Shown piece after piece: positions 11,815 to 22,244 of a stretch of DNA of 64,000 nucleotides. Numbering within the stretch: position 1 is the stretch's first letter; the number at the start of each line of letters is the position of its first letter. Where the stretch lies: the NCBI GenBank assembly GCA_963377175.1, contig CAUJNA010003297.1, positions 338,691 through 402,690 on the forward strand, written 5' to 3'. The notes beneath the pieces are model-generated. The model was not told the origin of the DNA and did no database searches. It saw only the letters and a program-made list of their open reading frames with translations. The stretch is from Effrenium voratum. Its lineage: Eukaryota; Sar; Dinophyceae; Suessiales; Symbiodiniaceae. A program made the translations under genes and the position numbers.

Positions 11815-13518
11815 GCCCACACACACACACACACACACGAGCACAACATCCAGTGCGGGCTCTTAGAGGCCCAAGGGGAAATAAATACCTTGAAATACAT
11901 GGCAGGACACGAATAGCCCACACAACTTGCTTGCCATCAAAAGGCTCAGGTAGCAGATGGCCGCTGGCACGTCCTGCGAGCGAAGATGTGCGCCAAGTGC
12001 AAATGAACTCACGAGTAGCATGGACCTCCCAAGCTGCTCCATCCGCCAGTGTGGCTCATAAAGGTCTACCTCAAAATAAAACAGGTTGGCTCCCCTGACA
12101 TGAAACGATTAACATGATCGGGGAACAAGGCTTGTCCAGCACCTTGGAATGTATGGTCCACCTCTCGCTGGCATGCCGTGAATCTATGCTCCACGCATGG
12201 TCCAGCCAAGCTTATACCCAAATGGGAGGCAGAAAGTCAACGCCCCGACGCCCAGAAGAGGTCCCGCAGTGGTCGAGCCAGGCTGGTGAGCACATCACCT
12301 CGCCATTGGTGCCCAGAATGGTGTTTCTCAAAATGGGGGTCTCCCAAATGTTTGGCTTCCTTTGGGCTTCCCTTTAAATACTATGATACCACCTAAAAAC
12401 AGATTCACCATGTTGAGAAACTCCCACATTGGTGCCCGCACATGTTGTTCAGTGAGGAGACATGAGCACTTTAAGGTTGGTGGATGCTCTTCATTTGAAA
12501 AGCTCGAGAAGCCTCCAGAAGACTAAATACTAAGCTAAACACCACGCAGGACTCAAGGCAACCATCCCGACAACTTAGAGAAAAAATCGTGCCGCCAAAA
12601 TCATGGGATATGAATTTGAAACCGCAGGTCACTTGAGCGCGGGGTGTTCCGAATGAAACAGCCTCCTGGATCCTACAAAAGCAGAAAAAAGTCATTCTTG
12701 CCGCCCCCTTTTGCTTCTCCCATATGGACAGGCAGTATCGGACGAAATTGCTCGGCTGTTGCATTGGTTGCCATTCAATGGACAGTCAAATGTGTGCAAC
12801 AAGCCACCACACAATTACGTATTCCTAACGCGGCAAAAACATGAGCAGTTATCTTGTTCTGTTGTGGCCCAATGCTGCGCAAGTTTAGTTGTCCTTTCCA
12901 AATCAACAACAACTGATTGAGAATGTCAGTAGCCCAAATGGAGCCAAGCAGAATTGCACTGGTAAACTCAACGCTCACAACATGCTCCTTCATCTCCTTC
13001 CCAAAGGCAGGAAACTGATGTCAACCGACTCGTGCAATGCAGGCAACTGCCAAAGTTGTGCCAACGAAAGTGCGCATAGACCGCACAAAATTCGGGATAC
13101 ACATGCACGCCACCATAGCCATTCTCTCGATGCGTGCAGAGACTAGGCAGTTCACATCAGGTCAAGCATTCCTTCTTGCATTTGACAAAAGGTGCGCCGC
13201 GTGAACTTCTCAATTACAACATTCGCAAATGGCCATGACCTAAACAAAATAGAGCACATTTCTCAAATTCTCTAAATTTGTCCGCAGCCAAATCATCAGG
13301 TACAAGGATGCTTTCGGTTGTCCCCCTAGCCACCTTCTTGTGTCCGATAACTAAACAAATGCATCCACTAGTTGGTGGTCATTAGATTGTTTCCGTCTGC
13401 TACAAGGACTCGCACATGTCTGCCAAAGTCACCAATCATGTTGTCTCCAAAGTGCACCGCGTAGAAGGGAGCCTCAATCAGTGCCAGGACAGAGTGGGTA
13501 TGTTCAAACCATTTCAGC
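6823..13518 (-). CDS. EXS-domain phosphate exporter (XPR1/SYG1/PHO1-like), C-terminal part
   Basis: EXS membrane domain of the XPR1/SYG1/PHO1 family, which exports phosphate across membranes. Exons: 13518-13433, 12298-12252, 10070-10008, 9547-9472, 9161-8995, 8208-8100, 7235-7123, 7014-6823 with a TAA stop. Phases agree at every join. Diagnostic motifs in order: APFYAVHFGDNMIG joined to DVLTSLARPLRDLFW, NTCPTWEHM, LPSFFRLLQCARRYYDT, LLNMGKYAASLL, WWDVRMDWGLG, LGDVTLRLTWVIT, then IFRRTFWAILRIEYEQ (the RR..W..R.E signature) and ASGYRALLWVPM. Hydrophobic stretches match the family's helices. Donors include GC (12252, 9472, 8100, 10008) and GT (13433, 7123); the donor at 8995 would be GA and is uncertain. 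The N-terminus, including any SPX phosphate sensor, was not found; a membrane exon at 16107-15946 and coding-like segments near 14.4 and 13.9 kb may belong here. Confidence 0.87.
7239..8099. other. Intron of the EXS gene, no exon recognised
   Basis: Between exons 8208-8100 and 7235-7123. The minus frame near 7.94 kb (KAFAPFAAFSW after an AG) is coding-like but not needed for phase. Nothing else supported. Confidence 0.5.
10848..10900. repeat. GATG-type microsatellite
   Basis: Irregular GGAT/GATG tetranucleotides, in an EXS-gene intron. Confidence 0.85.
11028..11400. repeat. GGTCTGGAACG minisatellite clusters
   Basis: Four copies near 11028-11075 and five near 11305-11395 of an 11-13 base unit GGTCTGGAACG. 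Inverted copies (GTTCCGGACC) lie at 10790 and 11390-11420. All in an EXS-gene intron. Confidence 0.85.
11776..11840. repeat. (ACGC)n(AC)n microsatellite
   Basis: ACGC repeats passing into AC repeats on the plus strand. Confidence 0.9.
12299..12400 (-). mobile_element. Introner-like element, EXS intron 1
   Basis: On the minus strand it reads TTTAAAGGGAAGCCCAAAGG, then AAGCC...GGGAGACCCCCATTTTGAG, and ends at GCGAG|GTGATG, the acceptor of the DVLTSL exon. Shares the core and the GACCCCCATTTT block with copies at 36.4 and 41.9 kb. Confidence 0.6.
12884..13011 (-). CDS. Possible membrane exon within an EXS intron
   Basis: The minus frame reads AFGKEMKEHVVSVEF, then a hydrophobic run AILLGSIWATDILNQLLLIW. 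It lies between EXS exons whose phases already join (13433 GT donor to 12298), so it is not part of that transcript as modelled. Could be an alternative exon, an unrelated fragment, or chance. Confidence 0.22.
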
Positions 13519-13859
13519 CTCTACTTGATACATGCTTCAACTTGGCTGCCCTTAGAGGGCCAGTGTTCCAAAGGAGGATTCGGAGAAGTTCTCATTGCCA
13601 ACCTGGATATCTCAAGATGACAGACGCCGGAAAGTTATTGATGGAGGGCCCCATACCAGATTTGCAAGACAATGCGGATGAAAGGGGTGGGTTCCGTAGC
13701 TTTCTAGTCCCACCCACGTCAAACGTAGCAAGTTGGCCGATGAAATTTACAGTAGCTTGTTATGACTTCCCTTCCTTGATTGCCAAAGCAAAATTAGTGT
13801 CAACACCGGAAAAGGCAACCAGTTCCAAAAGCGTTCCCTTGTAAGATGATGTATTGTCC

Positions 13860-13950
13860 AGGTAATTCAACCGAGGTCATCAGTTGCCAGCCGATCCCAA
13901 CCAGCTTGAACCAGTAGAAAACTCCCAATATTCCCTTGCCAAATACAAGA
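13860..13950 (-). CDS. Possible upstream membrane exon (EXS gene?)
   Basis: After GGCAAG the minus frame reads GILGVFYWFKLVGIGWQL, then MTSVELPG: hydrophobic with aromatic residues. It lies 5' of the first firm EXS exon on the same strand. Third-position bias is only moderate. Confidence 0.3.
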
Positions 13951-14284
13951 GGATGATCACACCTTAATAGGGATCTATAAAACATAATAAACAAACATGG
14001 CATAGCTGCAGTTGAACATGTTGCCCCTAATGTAGACAAACAAAAAAAACATCAAGCCTCGTATTTTGATGGATATGAAGGAATTCTACAACGCATACCA
14101 GCTGATCCTAATCAATGTATTGGAAAGAAAGTATGTTAAAATTACATCAAATAACATTGTACAAACAAGTAATTCTCGTCAGTCACTCTTGGCACGCCGC
14201 ACACCCCGAGAAAATCATGCGCTGTGGGACGCGTCAAATACGTCAGTATTATCTGCCAGGTCCCCTTTTGGTGTGCTATGAAAG

Positions 14285-14459
14285 GGCCGCCAACTTTTTG
14301 GGGTGCCCCTCGAGCTCACTTGCCAAACCCAGGCCTTTTGCTCGAGCGGCGTTTTTCGCCAACCTGAGCTTCGCACCAGGCAGGTGCGGCCCAGGCCCCC
14401 CAGGAGCTGCATCTGCGAGCTTCGGGAGTGGAATGTTCTCAAAGGCTACCCGGAGAGAA
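14285..14459 (-). CDS. Coding exon of unknown family, 5' of the EXS exons
   Basis: Minus frame VSLRVAFENIPLPKLADAAP, GGPGPHLPGAKLRLAKNAAR, AKGLGLASELEG. It starts after CTCAG|AG, directly downstream of an introner-like copy, and has clear G/C third-position bias. The frame stays open to a stop near 14278, so the donor is unresolved (candidate GT/GC near 14320). Beginning VSLRVAFEN resembles the first strand of a C2 domain, but this is only suggestive. May be the N-terminal region of the EXS gene or a separate gene. Confidence 0.5.
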
Positions 14460-14550
14460 ACCTCTGAGTTTCCTTAAAATAGATGGGGGGCCGCCGGAAA
14501 ACATGTTTGGTGCAAACCTTATCCTTCAGGAAAATGGCGTGGTTGCCCAG
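14460..14550 (-). mobile_element. Introner-like element
   Basis: On the minus strand: GGTTTGCACCAAACATG, TTTTCCGGCGGCCCCCCAT, then TTTTAAGGAAACTCAG at the acceptor of the exon that starts at 14459. Confidence 0.5.
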
Positions 14551-15304
14551 ATTGGCTTCTTGCTTTGATTTTTTTGAAACCATCTCACAGCGGGTCCGGG
14601 GTCCCTTCCCATTCTGACATATCCGCGAGTCAGTTGTGGTTGGTGGATCATGTGCGCGATTTCTGCGGGATGATCGATTCTGAGCAAATGCACTCAAATG
14701 TCCAAACACCCAAGAACCGGCTCAGAACTTTCAGGCGGAGCTTCCAAAAGGCATGTCAAAGGAGGCACTCTTTTCTGTCTATTAGCAGTTAAAGCGGGTA
14801 TCACTGAACGGTATCACGAGTATTGCCGAGCGGAATGGTGCGGGTAAAGAAATGGTGCTGTAGTGTTGCATCATTTCATGTTTGGACAAACTTGGGCTGC
14901 ATGTGTTTGCCTGAAAAGCTCCACTTCGCTGCTTTCAAGTTCATAACAGGTGATTGCATTTGATTGCGTTGACCAGCCTCAGCCTAAACCACAAGAAAAT
15001 TATTGGAATAAAGAAGCTTCCCTCCCCCGCCCTCCACATCAGGAAGCTGCCCGGGAAGCATGCCCCTCAGCAATCACATGACCTTTAACACAGCATACTG
15101 CGACATGTCGCGCATCAACCACCGTGATCTGTTTAACTGTGGTCCTTTTCCCCTATTCATAGGTCTCCATAATACCCCCCAAAAAAACAATGTTCTCGGA
15201 AATCCCAAATCCGAGAAAACTACTTTTAAAATAGGCCAATATACTAAACCAATTCTAAAAGTAGGTATTTTCCCGCCCGTACTCAAATCCAGCCCTATTA
15301 GGGG

Positions 15305-15525
15305 GATTCGGGGGTACGTTTCCTTTAATACGGTTGTACTACAAGTTGCGACTTTCGAGCCGGAGCTCCGGGAGAATGTGTCCTTTACTACGGCTGTACT
15401 TACAAAGTTGCGACTTTCGAGCCGGAGCTCCGGGAGTACGTTTCCTTTACTATGGCTGTGCCACAAAGTTGCGACTTTCGAGCCGGAGCTCCGGGAGTAT
15501 GTTTCCTTTACTAGAGTTGCAGCAA
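15305..15525. repeat. About 63-bp tandem repeat, three units (copy set 2)
   Basis: Units share TTGCGACTTTCGAGCCGGAG, CTCCGGGAG, GTTTCCTTTACTA. Reverse-complement relative of the repeat at 4.2 kb. Confidence 0.9.
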
Positions 15526-15945
15526 AACCCACAGCAACAAAAAACAAACATGACCACGGCTTCTGCTGCTTAAATTCCTTATTAAAAAAATGTGATTGAT
15601 GCGACGTTGCTGCCCGGAAAGGGGGGTCGCAGTTGCAGCAAAACTTGCACAGAACAAGTACCTCCAAAACCCGCCCTCCAGAACCAAAGACCGCCTAACA
15701 ATAAACATTGTTTTGCCGGCAGGATTTTTTAATTAGCCTGTTATAGCCTGTTATTATTAGAGGGAAGGGATTACATTCCGAAGTCGCAAACGGTCACTCC
15801 TACCAGCGAGTCTTTCAGCGGGCTTTGCACACTTGTCTTCTTCATCCTCCTTCTCCTCTTCTTCTTGCAGCCAACATGACCAAAACGGCAAAACAAGTTC
15901 TCAGGCAGCCTGCGACAGTCATTCTATCTGCTTGCTACTCATTAC

Positions 15946-16107
15946 CCATGCTGGAGCATTCCAGTCACTGTCCAGAAAAAAAGCCAGATGACGATCAGGC
16001 TATCCATAGCAAGCTGAAGCAAGCTAATGCCCGCGACCGCTACCAGCTTGCCTTGTACCTGATTCTGCAGATCGAAGAGGGCCGCAAAAGCAACGTGATG
16101 GTAATTC
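15946..16107 (-). CDS. Membrane-protein exon, possibly EXS gene
   Basis: Minus exon from TTGCAG|GAATTACC to CATGG|GTAATG, phases 2 in and 2 out. It reads NYHHVAFAALFDLQNQVQGK, LVAVAGISLLQLAMDS, LIVIWLFFWTVTGM: about 30 hydrophobic residues giving one or two transmembrane helices. It is on the EXS gene's strand and upstream of it, where XPR1-type proteins have their first helices. The plus strand also has a coding-like frame here (LKQANARDRYQLALYLI ending at ATG|GTAATT), so the strand is not certain; the minus reading is preferred because neighbours are on the minus strand and both splice signals are good. Confidence 0.45.
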
Positions 16108-16125
16108 CTGCAAGGCAGGCACATG

Positions 16126-16141
16126 TGTGTGTGTGTGTGTG

Positions 16142-16196
<55 letters not shown>

Positions 16197-16294
16197 GTCT
16201 CTGCCTGCCTGCCTGCCTGCCTGCCTGTCTGCCTGTGTGTCTGTCTGTTTGCCTGTCTGTCTGTCTGTCTGTCTGTGAGTGTGTGTGTGTGTGT
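16126..16294. repeat. (TG)n(TGTC)n(TGCC)n microsatellite
   Basis: Plus strand TG, then TCTG, TGCC and TCTG repeats. It creates long open frames on both strands that are not genes. Confidence 0.97.
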
Positions 16295-16445
16295 CATGTT
16301 CCATGTCCATCATTCGGAACCAGCCCTAAACATTATAGTCCCCGTGCCAGTTATCTGCTGAAACAGCTGAAAAGCGCCATGTCTCCACTCCCATTCCCTG
16401 GGCCCGCCTAAGAGTGCAACTGGGTATAGAACGTAATGCCAAGAA

Positions 16446-16566
16446 GTGCGCTCCAAGTGCGTGGATGATGACCAAACCTCGGTCATGCCGAATGTGTACG
16501 AAAGCCCTCAACATGCCCTCTCTATGCGCCAGGACTGTAAAGTGTGTCTTGAGCTGAAGGGTGATC
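16446..16566 (+). CDS. Possible exon, strand unclear
   Basis: Plus frame VRSKCVDDDQTSVMPNVYES then PQHALSMRQDCKVCLELKG is G/C-biased and open to a stop at 16626. A minus frame (AFVHIRHDRGLVIIHALGAH) is equally readable. No family recognised. Confidence 0.25.
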
Positions 16567-17084
16567 CTCATTTACATGTGTATTTTTTTCATAATTGTGG
16601 TTGCCCTTGGTGCCTCTGCGAAAAGTGAAGCAACAATCTGGTGCGATTTGTCATTGCATGTGGCTGAAAGCGTCTTAGGAATATGTTGACAAACAAATTA
16701 AAGCAGTGACTGTGCTTGGGACAGCAACCCTTGGAACTGTAACCAAAGCGACGCACTTGGCACGTTCTTTTGGCGTTCCCCCACAACACCCAAAAAGGGG
16801 CGCCCTCAAGCAAACACACGCCCACCATGAGGCTAGAGCTCGTGCGGGCGCCTTTTTCGGGCCGCGGGCGCGAGAGCTCGCCGTCCTATCGCGGCCCTTT
16901 TTACATTAGTGCACCATGGAGCGCACGTCGAGGCGGCAAAGCGTGATCCTGGGTCGCAGTCTATGGTCTGGGGACCTCTCGGGGATGAGGGGCGATATGT
17001 CAACTGCTAGGGTGATCAGAAGCCCTAGACACTGGGTGACCCATGTGGAAATTGATCTGAAGCTGGGCGCTAGGCCACGTTGCG

Positions 17085-17205
17085 GATGCACACCAGCTGC
17101 CACACAGCCAAAAATAACCAACGCCGATTGAATTGTGTGGAAGTTTATGGCGGTCAGTTTCAAGGCATTGTCCTTCACGACAGCCACGAAGCGTGATGTA
17201 AGCTG
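17085..17205 (-). CDS. Possible membrane exon
   Basis: After an AG the minus frame reads LTSRFVAVVKDNALKLTAI, NFHTIQSALVIFGCVAAGV, ending at GCTG|GTGTGC. One hydrophobic segment. An ATG-led plus ORF (from 16916, MERTSRRQSVILGRSLW) overlaps and cannot be excluded. Confidence 0.3.
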
Positions 17206-17847
17206 CAACTTGGGGATTCAAATTTATGCAACCATTCCCTCCTTGGACTCAGGGAAAATGAACAAAGAACAGTGCAACTGGCTTCTGCCTTCCTCCTGAG
17301 CGCCTTGCGCCCCCAGGATCCGTTCTGGAAGCGCATCGCTGTTTAGGCCCTGGCACAAAGTCGCTTGCTCCGAAACTGCATCCACAAGCCATCACGGCAC
17401 CCTGATGCTTACGAGGACTTCACTCCAGCACTATTTGCTCCAGAATCATCTTTTGTCAACCTAAATCTACAGGCAAATCTGCATGGTTGGAATGAGTAAT
17501 CAAGGCCCCCAGCCCAGCGAAATTCGACTCTCGCTTTGTTGCCATGCGCTTCCGGCCAGTAAGCTGAAACTCCCCCAAGGGATCACCAGGCGGCGTACGT
17601 GGGACTCCGCCCAGACTAAACTCCAAATGAAACTGGCCCGTGTCCGAGAGTCGGTGGCTGCAAATGAGCTGCCGCCAAAACCCTTATGCGCGAAACTGAA
17701 ATATTGTCTCTAAAGCCTTCGTTTTAAAGACTCGCTATTGTTTTTGGGGGTGTTGGACCCTATTCCACTCCAATACATATCCCTTGTTCCGACCCTTTTG
17801 GTGGTAGCTCAAATAGATTTCTGTTCTGGCCACAACCCTTCGAAGGC

Positions 17848-20800
17848 CTCTTCGAACTTCTGTACAAGTGGCGTAAGCGCTGGAGCTGCGAAATTGTCGC
17901 CGCGGCCAACAGCGCCAGAGCTCGGACACTAAACATGTGCCATTACCTCATGTGCGCCTGGGAAAGAGACAATACACATGTAGCATGTAATATATAGACA
18001 ACACCTCAAAGTGAAACGTTTGTTTTTGTGCGATCTTCAATTCGTCGAGCGCTTCCACAGGCTCGCTGCTGAGCACACAGCAACTCAGTGGTCGCGATTG
18101 GCACGTGCAGCTTGGGCAGATCCAAGTGAGTAGCGCTTGGGGTGGAGACCTCAAATGCAGACTGTGTCCCTCTCTCCAGAACAGCCTCAAAGCAGCCCAA
18201 AGCATGCGTGATCATGCGTAGGCAAAAACCAAAGTCGAAACAAATGCCGGGCCGGGCGCCAAGGGCGGCAAATCTGCTGCTGTTCAGCAGCCGCACTCCA
18301 GTCCACATCGTGTCCTCTGCCATCCTGGAAAGGACGAAAGTTGAAACTTTAAGAAGCATTCACAAAACAAACGCACTCGTGTCGTCGGCCAAACCCTGTG
18401 ACTGCAGGCCACACAACAATTCCAACCAATCCAAGGATCGCAGCCGGTCCAAAGCGCTGCTCCTGGTCAAAAGTCAGGATCGGCACAACCCATGGACAAC
18501 AATCAACAACTGCCATGGTTCCAATACAATAAGATGTTTGGGAAATACCTGCCTCAGCCTCCTGGAGATAGTTCTCACAGTGTGCCTTGCAGTAGAAGAC
18601 GCTTTCCTGCGATGACTGACAAAGTCTTGCAAGCAACAATCAGCCAGGAATTTTGCACACTGCGCATGTTGGGAATACTGCGACAGAAACACACAAAAAC
18701 ATGCCCGTCGAAAGGTGAACCAATGAATCGGGGGAATCCATGAAACGAAGTCAGCATCGGCCTGGATTCTCTCGCCTTGCGTCTTCGCGCGATGCTTGAC
18801 GCACCAAGCTTTTGCACAGGAAACTGGACAATTTGCACAATTTCACGCTTCACTACAGGGACAACTGCAGTCACGATCAAGAAACCCACAAGTTCCTCAA
18901 GTCTCTCACCTGCTTTGCTCATTTGAATTCGCTGTCCTCGCTGCTGCTGCAGGCGCTTGTGCTTTGGCGGGAGGGCCCCTCCTGAGCCTGCACGTCGTCC
19001 TCCGAGGACAGGCCTGGCTCCTGGCCGATGTTTGGCATCACTTGCCTTGAATGTGGCATGTGCGAAACTGCCTCTTTGCAAGTTGCAATTCCGGGGAATG
19101 CGCCGACTAGAGACGGCGTGTTGGACACAAGAAATTCCAGGAGCCTTTCCAACAAATGAGGAAGTTGCAAACAAAAGCTGCTCACGTCCCCAGCTAGGGA
19201 AGCCAACTTGAACAAGCGGCCAAAGTCCATAAAAAGAGGAAGTTGCACCAAAAAGAAAACACATATTCCCAGCCGGGCGAGAGAACTTGAACAAGCGGAG
19301 GCAAAGCAAAAGGCCCTATCCAAGTCCTGCAAAAACAAATCAAACAGAAGGAGTTGAAGCAAAAGGATACTGCAACACACGAAGCATCATCAGAAAGGAT
19401 CTTGCTTGCATCAGTAGCAGCCCTGCCCATTAGTTGTGGGAAGCTTTACAAACAAAACAGAGGCAGATACAAACAACAACTAACCGGACAGAGTTTGATT
19501 GCATCAGCAGCACCCCAATCCATCACTTCTGGGGACCCTTCCAAAAGACGAGGAAGTTGAAGCTACACTGCGCATATCCCCAGCTAGGGAAGAGAACTTG
19601 AACCAACCTAGCAAACCAAAGGCTCCTATTCAAGTCCTGTGGGGACCTTTGAAATGGAAACAGTACAAACAAAAGAGTAAAGCAAGAAGCATTAGGACAA
19701 AGCTTGCTTGCATGAGTCGCACCCACCTCCATCACTTGTTGGGCGGTTTCCAACCCGAACAGAGGTTGCAAACAAAAACCACACTCACCTTCAGCAAACA
19801 AGCTGCATCAGCAGAGCAAAGCTTGACTGCATCAGCAGCACCCGCGTCTATCACACACACACACACACCGCTTCTTAACTGCTTCCATGGCAACACACGC
19901 TGCGCGTAAAACCGCAAGCAAGAACGAATCGGCCCCACACCTATCTCCGCTCATTACACACAGCTGCGTGTGCGAATTTATTACTGCTGTCCTGTGGCAA
20001 GAGACATGAAACAACCAGGTCGAACGAAAGGTCCCTTCGAAAACGGGGCTTCTCAGCTTCCGTATTCGCTGGAACTGTAAGACGCAGTTCAGAGAACAGG
20101 CCTGTAATGTCGGCGGCCTGAGCCGGAGGCGTTAATGTTGCGGGCTGGCAAATGCCTTCTGAGCTGGGCTTTTCGAGGCCGGACTCTTTCTCGGTTGGCA
20201 AGGCCAACAGAATGACACCCGGCTAGCTATGCAGCGCCGTCCTCACGGATGTCAGTGCCAGTTGGCACATCTTGAAAGCTCTGGTCGGGGTCCGTAGTCT
20301 CCTGCCAAATCAACATGATTCAAGCATGGGCACGTGCGTCGCACAAGAGCAGCAGGAGCCGCGTGAGCTCCAGCAAATGACTTTTCCACATCTGGCCGAC
20401 AATATAGATGTGCAAAAACATGCTCGGCCGTACATTGTGTTCTTCAGCGTCCGTGGAAGATTTGGGCTTGCCCACAAATTCCGCTCATTGTAGTGTGCTG
20501 TTTGCAAAACCCTTTTGTCTCAGGTGCCAAGCTCTGAAGGAAATGTCTCACTTCGCTCCTCATCTGAGCTCTCCGGAGCTGTTGGAGCAATCGGAGCAAT
20601 CTTGGCCTTTGCCTGCTTCCGCCAAAGCCGGCGCAGGCGGATGCCCTGCGCGCCAGCTGCACGACACGATTGACCGATCAACCCGTGTGAGCCTCAATCT
20701 CGTCCTTGAGAGCGTCGCGCTCCTGCCATGCATTTGCGACGACCCATCCAAAGAAGTCCGCTCTACTTTTGCTCGACCGATCTGCACAATTGACCAACAT

Positions 20801-21864
20801 GTGTGGGGCAGCAGGGCTATCGTGCCCACACACTCCTTCTCCAAGCTGCGCTTGTCCTTCTCCAGCTTGCCGATGAGCACTTCAAGGTTAGCCCTTAGCT
20901 TGGTTGACAAATTCTTATCAATGTAGCGACCATGCCGTTCTCCACTCGGCCATCCAAACATATTGAAATGAGATTGACATGACGTGGCAGGGGACATTTT
21001 TAAGAGGAAGGTAAACTGGCACTGTCCGACTTCGGAGGGTGCGGCTGAACATTCAATCACATCAGGCAGTTGGCTTGCACACTTTAACGCGACTCATTAC
21101 GCTTGCTGCCACGGTTCCTATCAACCTCCCAGTGGAGGATGGGTCCCACCGCCATCAAAAGGTCAATGTGGTTCTTCTCCGCTTTCTCCCTGGGCAAAAA
21201 TACAAAAACACCACTTTTTGCAAAGCGAGCTTGTGCGCTAGGGACCAGAGATGGTGCAACATGCGACAAAGCAAGAAGCGGCCTCTTTGGTGAGAAGGCG
21301 GGAACCGTTGGCATGAGCTATGCCAAGAATGGGAAACAGCGTCGAGCAACACCACATCGAACAACACTCAACAAATATAGATCTGTGCCCTATCTCTACG
21401 TCGAGAAAAGAAAGCAAAGCAACCAAACAGCACAACGTCTCCCTGGTCTGTGAACAGGTTTTCCCACCACGCGCCTTCGCTCTTTCTCCTCTGCAAGCTT
21501 CTCTTCCAAGTGCTTCGCGTGTTCCCTCTCCGCCGCAACCACTTGCAAAGTGTGCACGTGTCCTGAGAAAATCTCAATTACTTGTCTGCGTGAGCTTGCC
21601 ATCTTGCTTGCAAGGAACTTCAGGAACTCTCTAGGTCCGCATGAACATCCGCCACCTTGGGATTACAGATTACAAGCTTAACCTGGATAGCTGTTTGTGG
21701 AACTTGATGCTGCCGTTTCCCGTCGAGCGTCTGGCTCGCAGGGCCGCCCAATCGTCGGCAGTGAGCGGCCGGGCATGCAGTGGCCGCGTAAACGGGGCGA
21801 TCGGGGCGATCGGGGCGATCGTGGCCAGCCCAGCCGGCGCCGAGGAAGCTGCATCAGATGCCAT
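17848..21864 (-). CDS. Coiled-coil protein with transmembrane segments, unknown family
   Basis: Exons with matching strand and bias: 21864-21714 (possible start MASDAASSAPAG, then IAPIAPIAP and LTADDWAALRARR), 21562-21471 (coiled coil VAAEREHAKHLEEKLAEEKE), 21185-21126, about 20960-20836 (LRANLEVLIGKLEKDKRSLE), 20722-20683 (ERDALKDEIEAHT), about 20644-20545, 19020-18933 (acidic, SSEDDVQAQEG), 18909-18818 (ERLEELVGFLIVTAVVPVV), 18606-18553 (ESVFYCKAHCENYLQEAE), 18462-18395 (FGPAAILGLVGIVVWPAV), 18324-18150, 17920-17848 (LTPLVQKFEE). Phases join exactly for the first three exons and for 19020 down to 18150. Joins in the middle and the last exon are not proven, so this could be two genes. Donors are a mix of GC, GT and possibly GA. 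A start 42 bases upstream would give a signal-like MTRILLATFLAGAE. Cytosolic coiled coil followed by two or more membrane segments is inferred. Confidence 0.6.
19090..19870. repeat. Degenerate long-unit tandem repeat
   Basis: Recurring blocks GAGGAAGTTG, CCCCAGCTAGGGAAG, GAGAACTTGAAC, TTGCATCAGCAGCACCC and CATCACTTnTGGG appear in the same order two to four times with irregular spacing. Lies in an intron of the coiled-coil gene or between two genes. Confidence 0.6.
20340..20445 (-). CDS. Possible leucine-rich hydrophobic exon
   Basis: Minus frame MFLHIYIVGQMWKSHLLELT, RLLLLLCDAR is strongly hydrophobic and lies between exons of the coiled-coil/membrane gene. The plus strand reads QEQQEPRELQQMTFPHLAD, also plausible. 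Minus preferred by neighbours. Confidence 0.3.
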
Positions 21865-22244
21865 CTCCGCTCCTGCGAGAAATGTTGCCAACAGAATGCG
21901 AGTCAACAGCTAACAACCACCAAATGCGGCGTAGACTTCCCGCCAATACCCAAGTCTCTCTTGAATCAAATGAACCTCAATTCCCCAAACGTTCTCTGGT
22001 GCCCCAACTCCTTCCGATAGGTGACTTGAGTTCAAAATGGATGATGAAGCAGTTTGAGCAGGACTTGCAAGAACCAGTCCAAACAAATACTGTGTAACCC
22101 AAACGCCAAAGAAATCATAACCAAGAAGTTGTTGTCATTTGGTGCCTGCCACAACTTCAGACATGCTAGTTACCACATACAAGCGCCCTGAGTTGGCACA
22201 AAACACATCCAGGTCCTAACTCGGCAGGGTGGTTTCATGCACAA

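Noticed and set aside
15825..16361. 178-codon plus ORF
   Set aside because: Second half is microsatellite; first half overlaps a better minus-strand membrane exon with AG|G acceptor and GTAATG donor.
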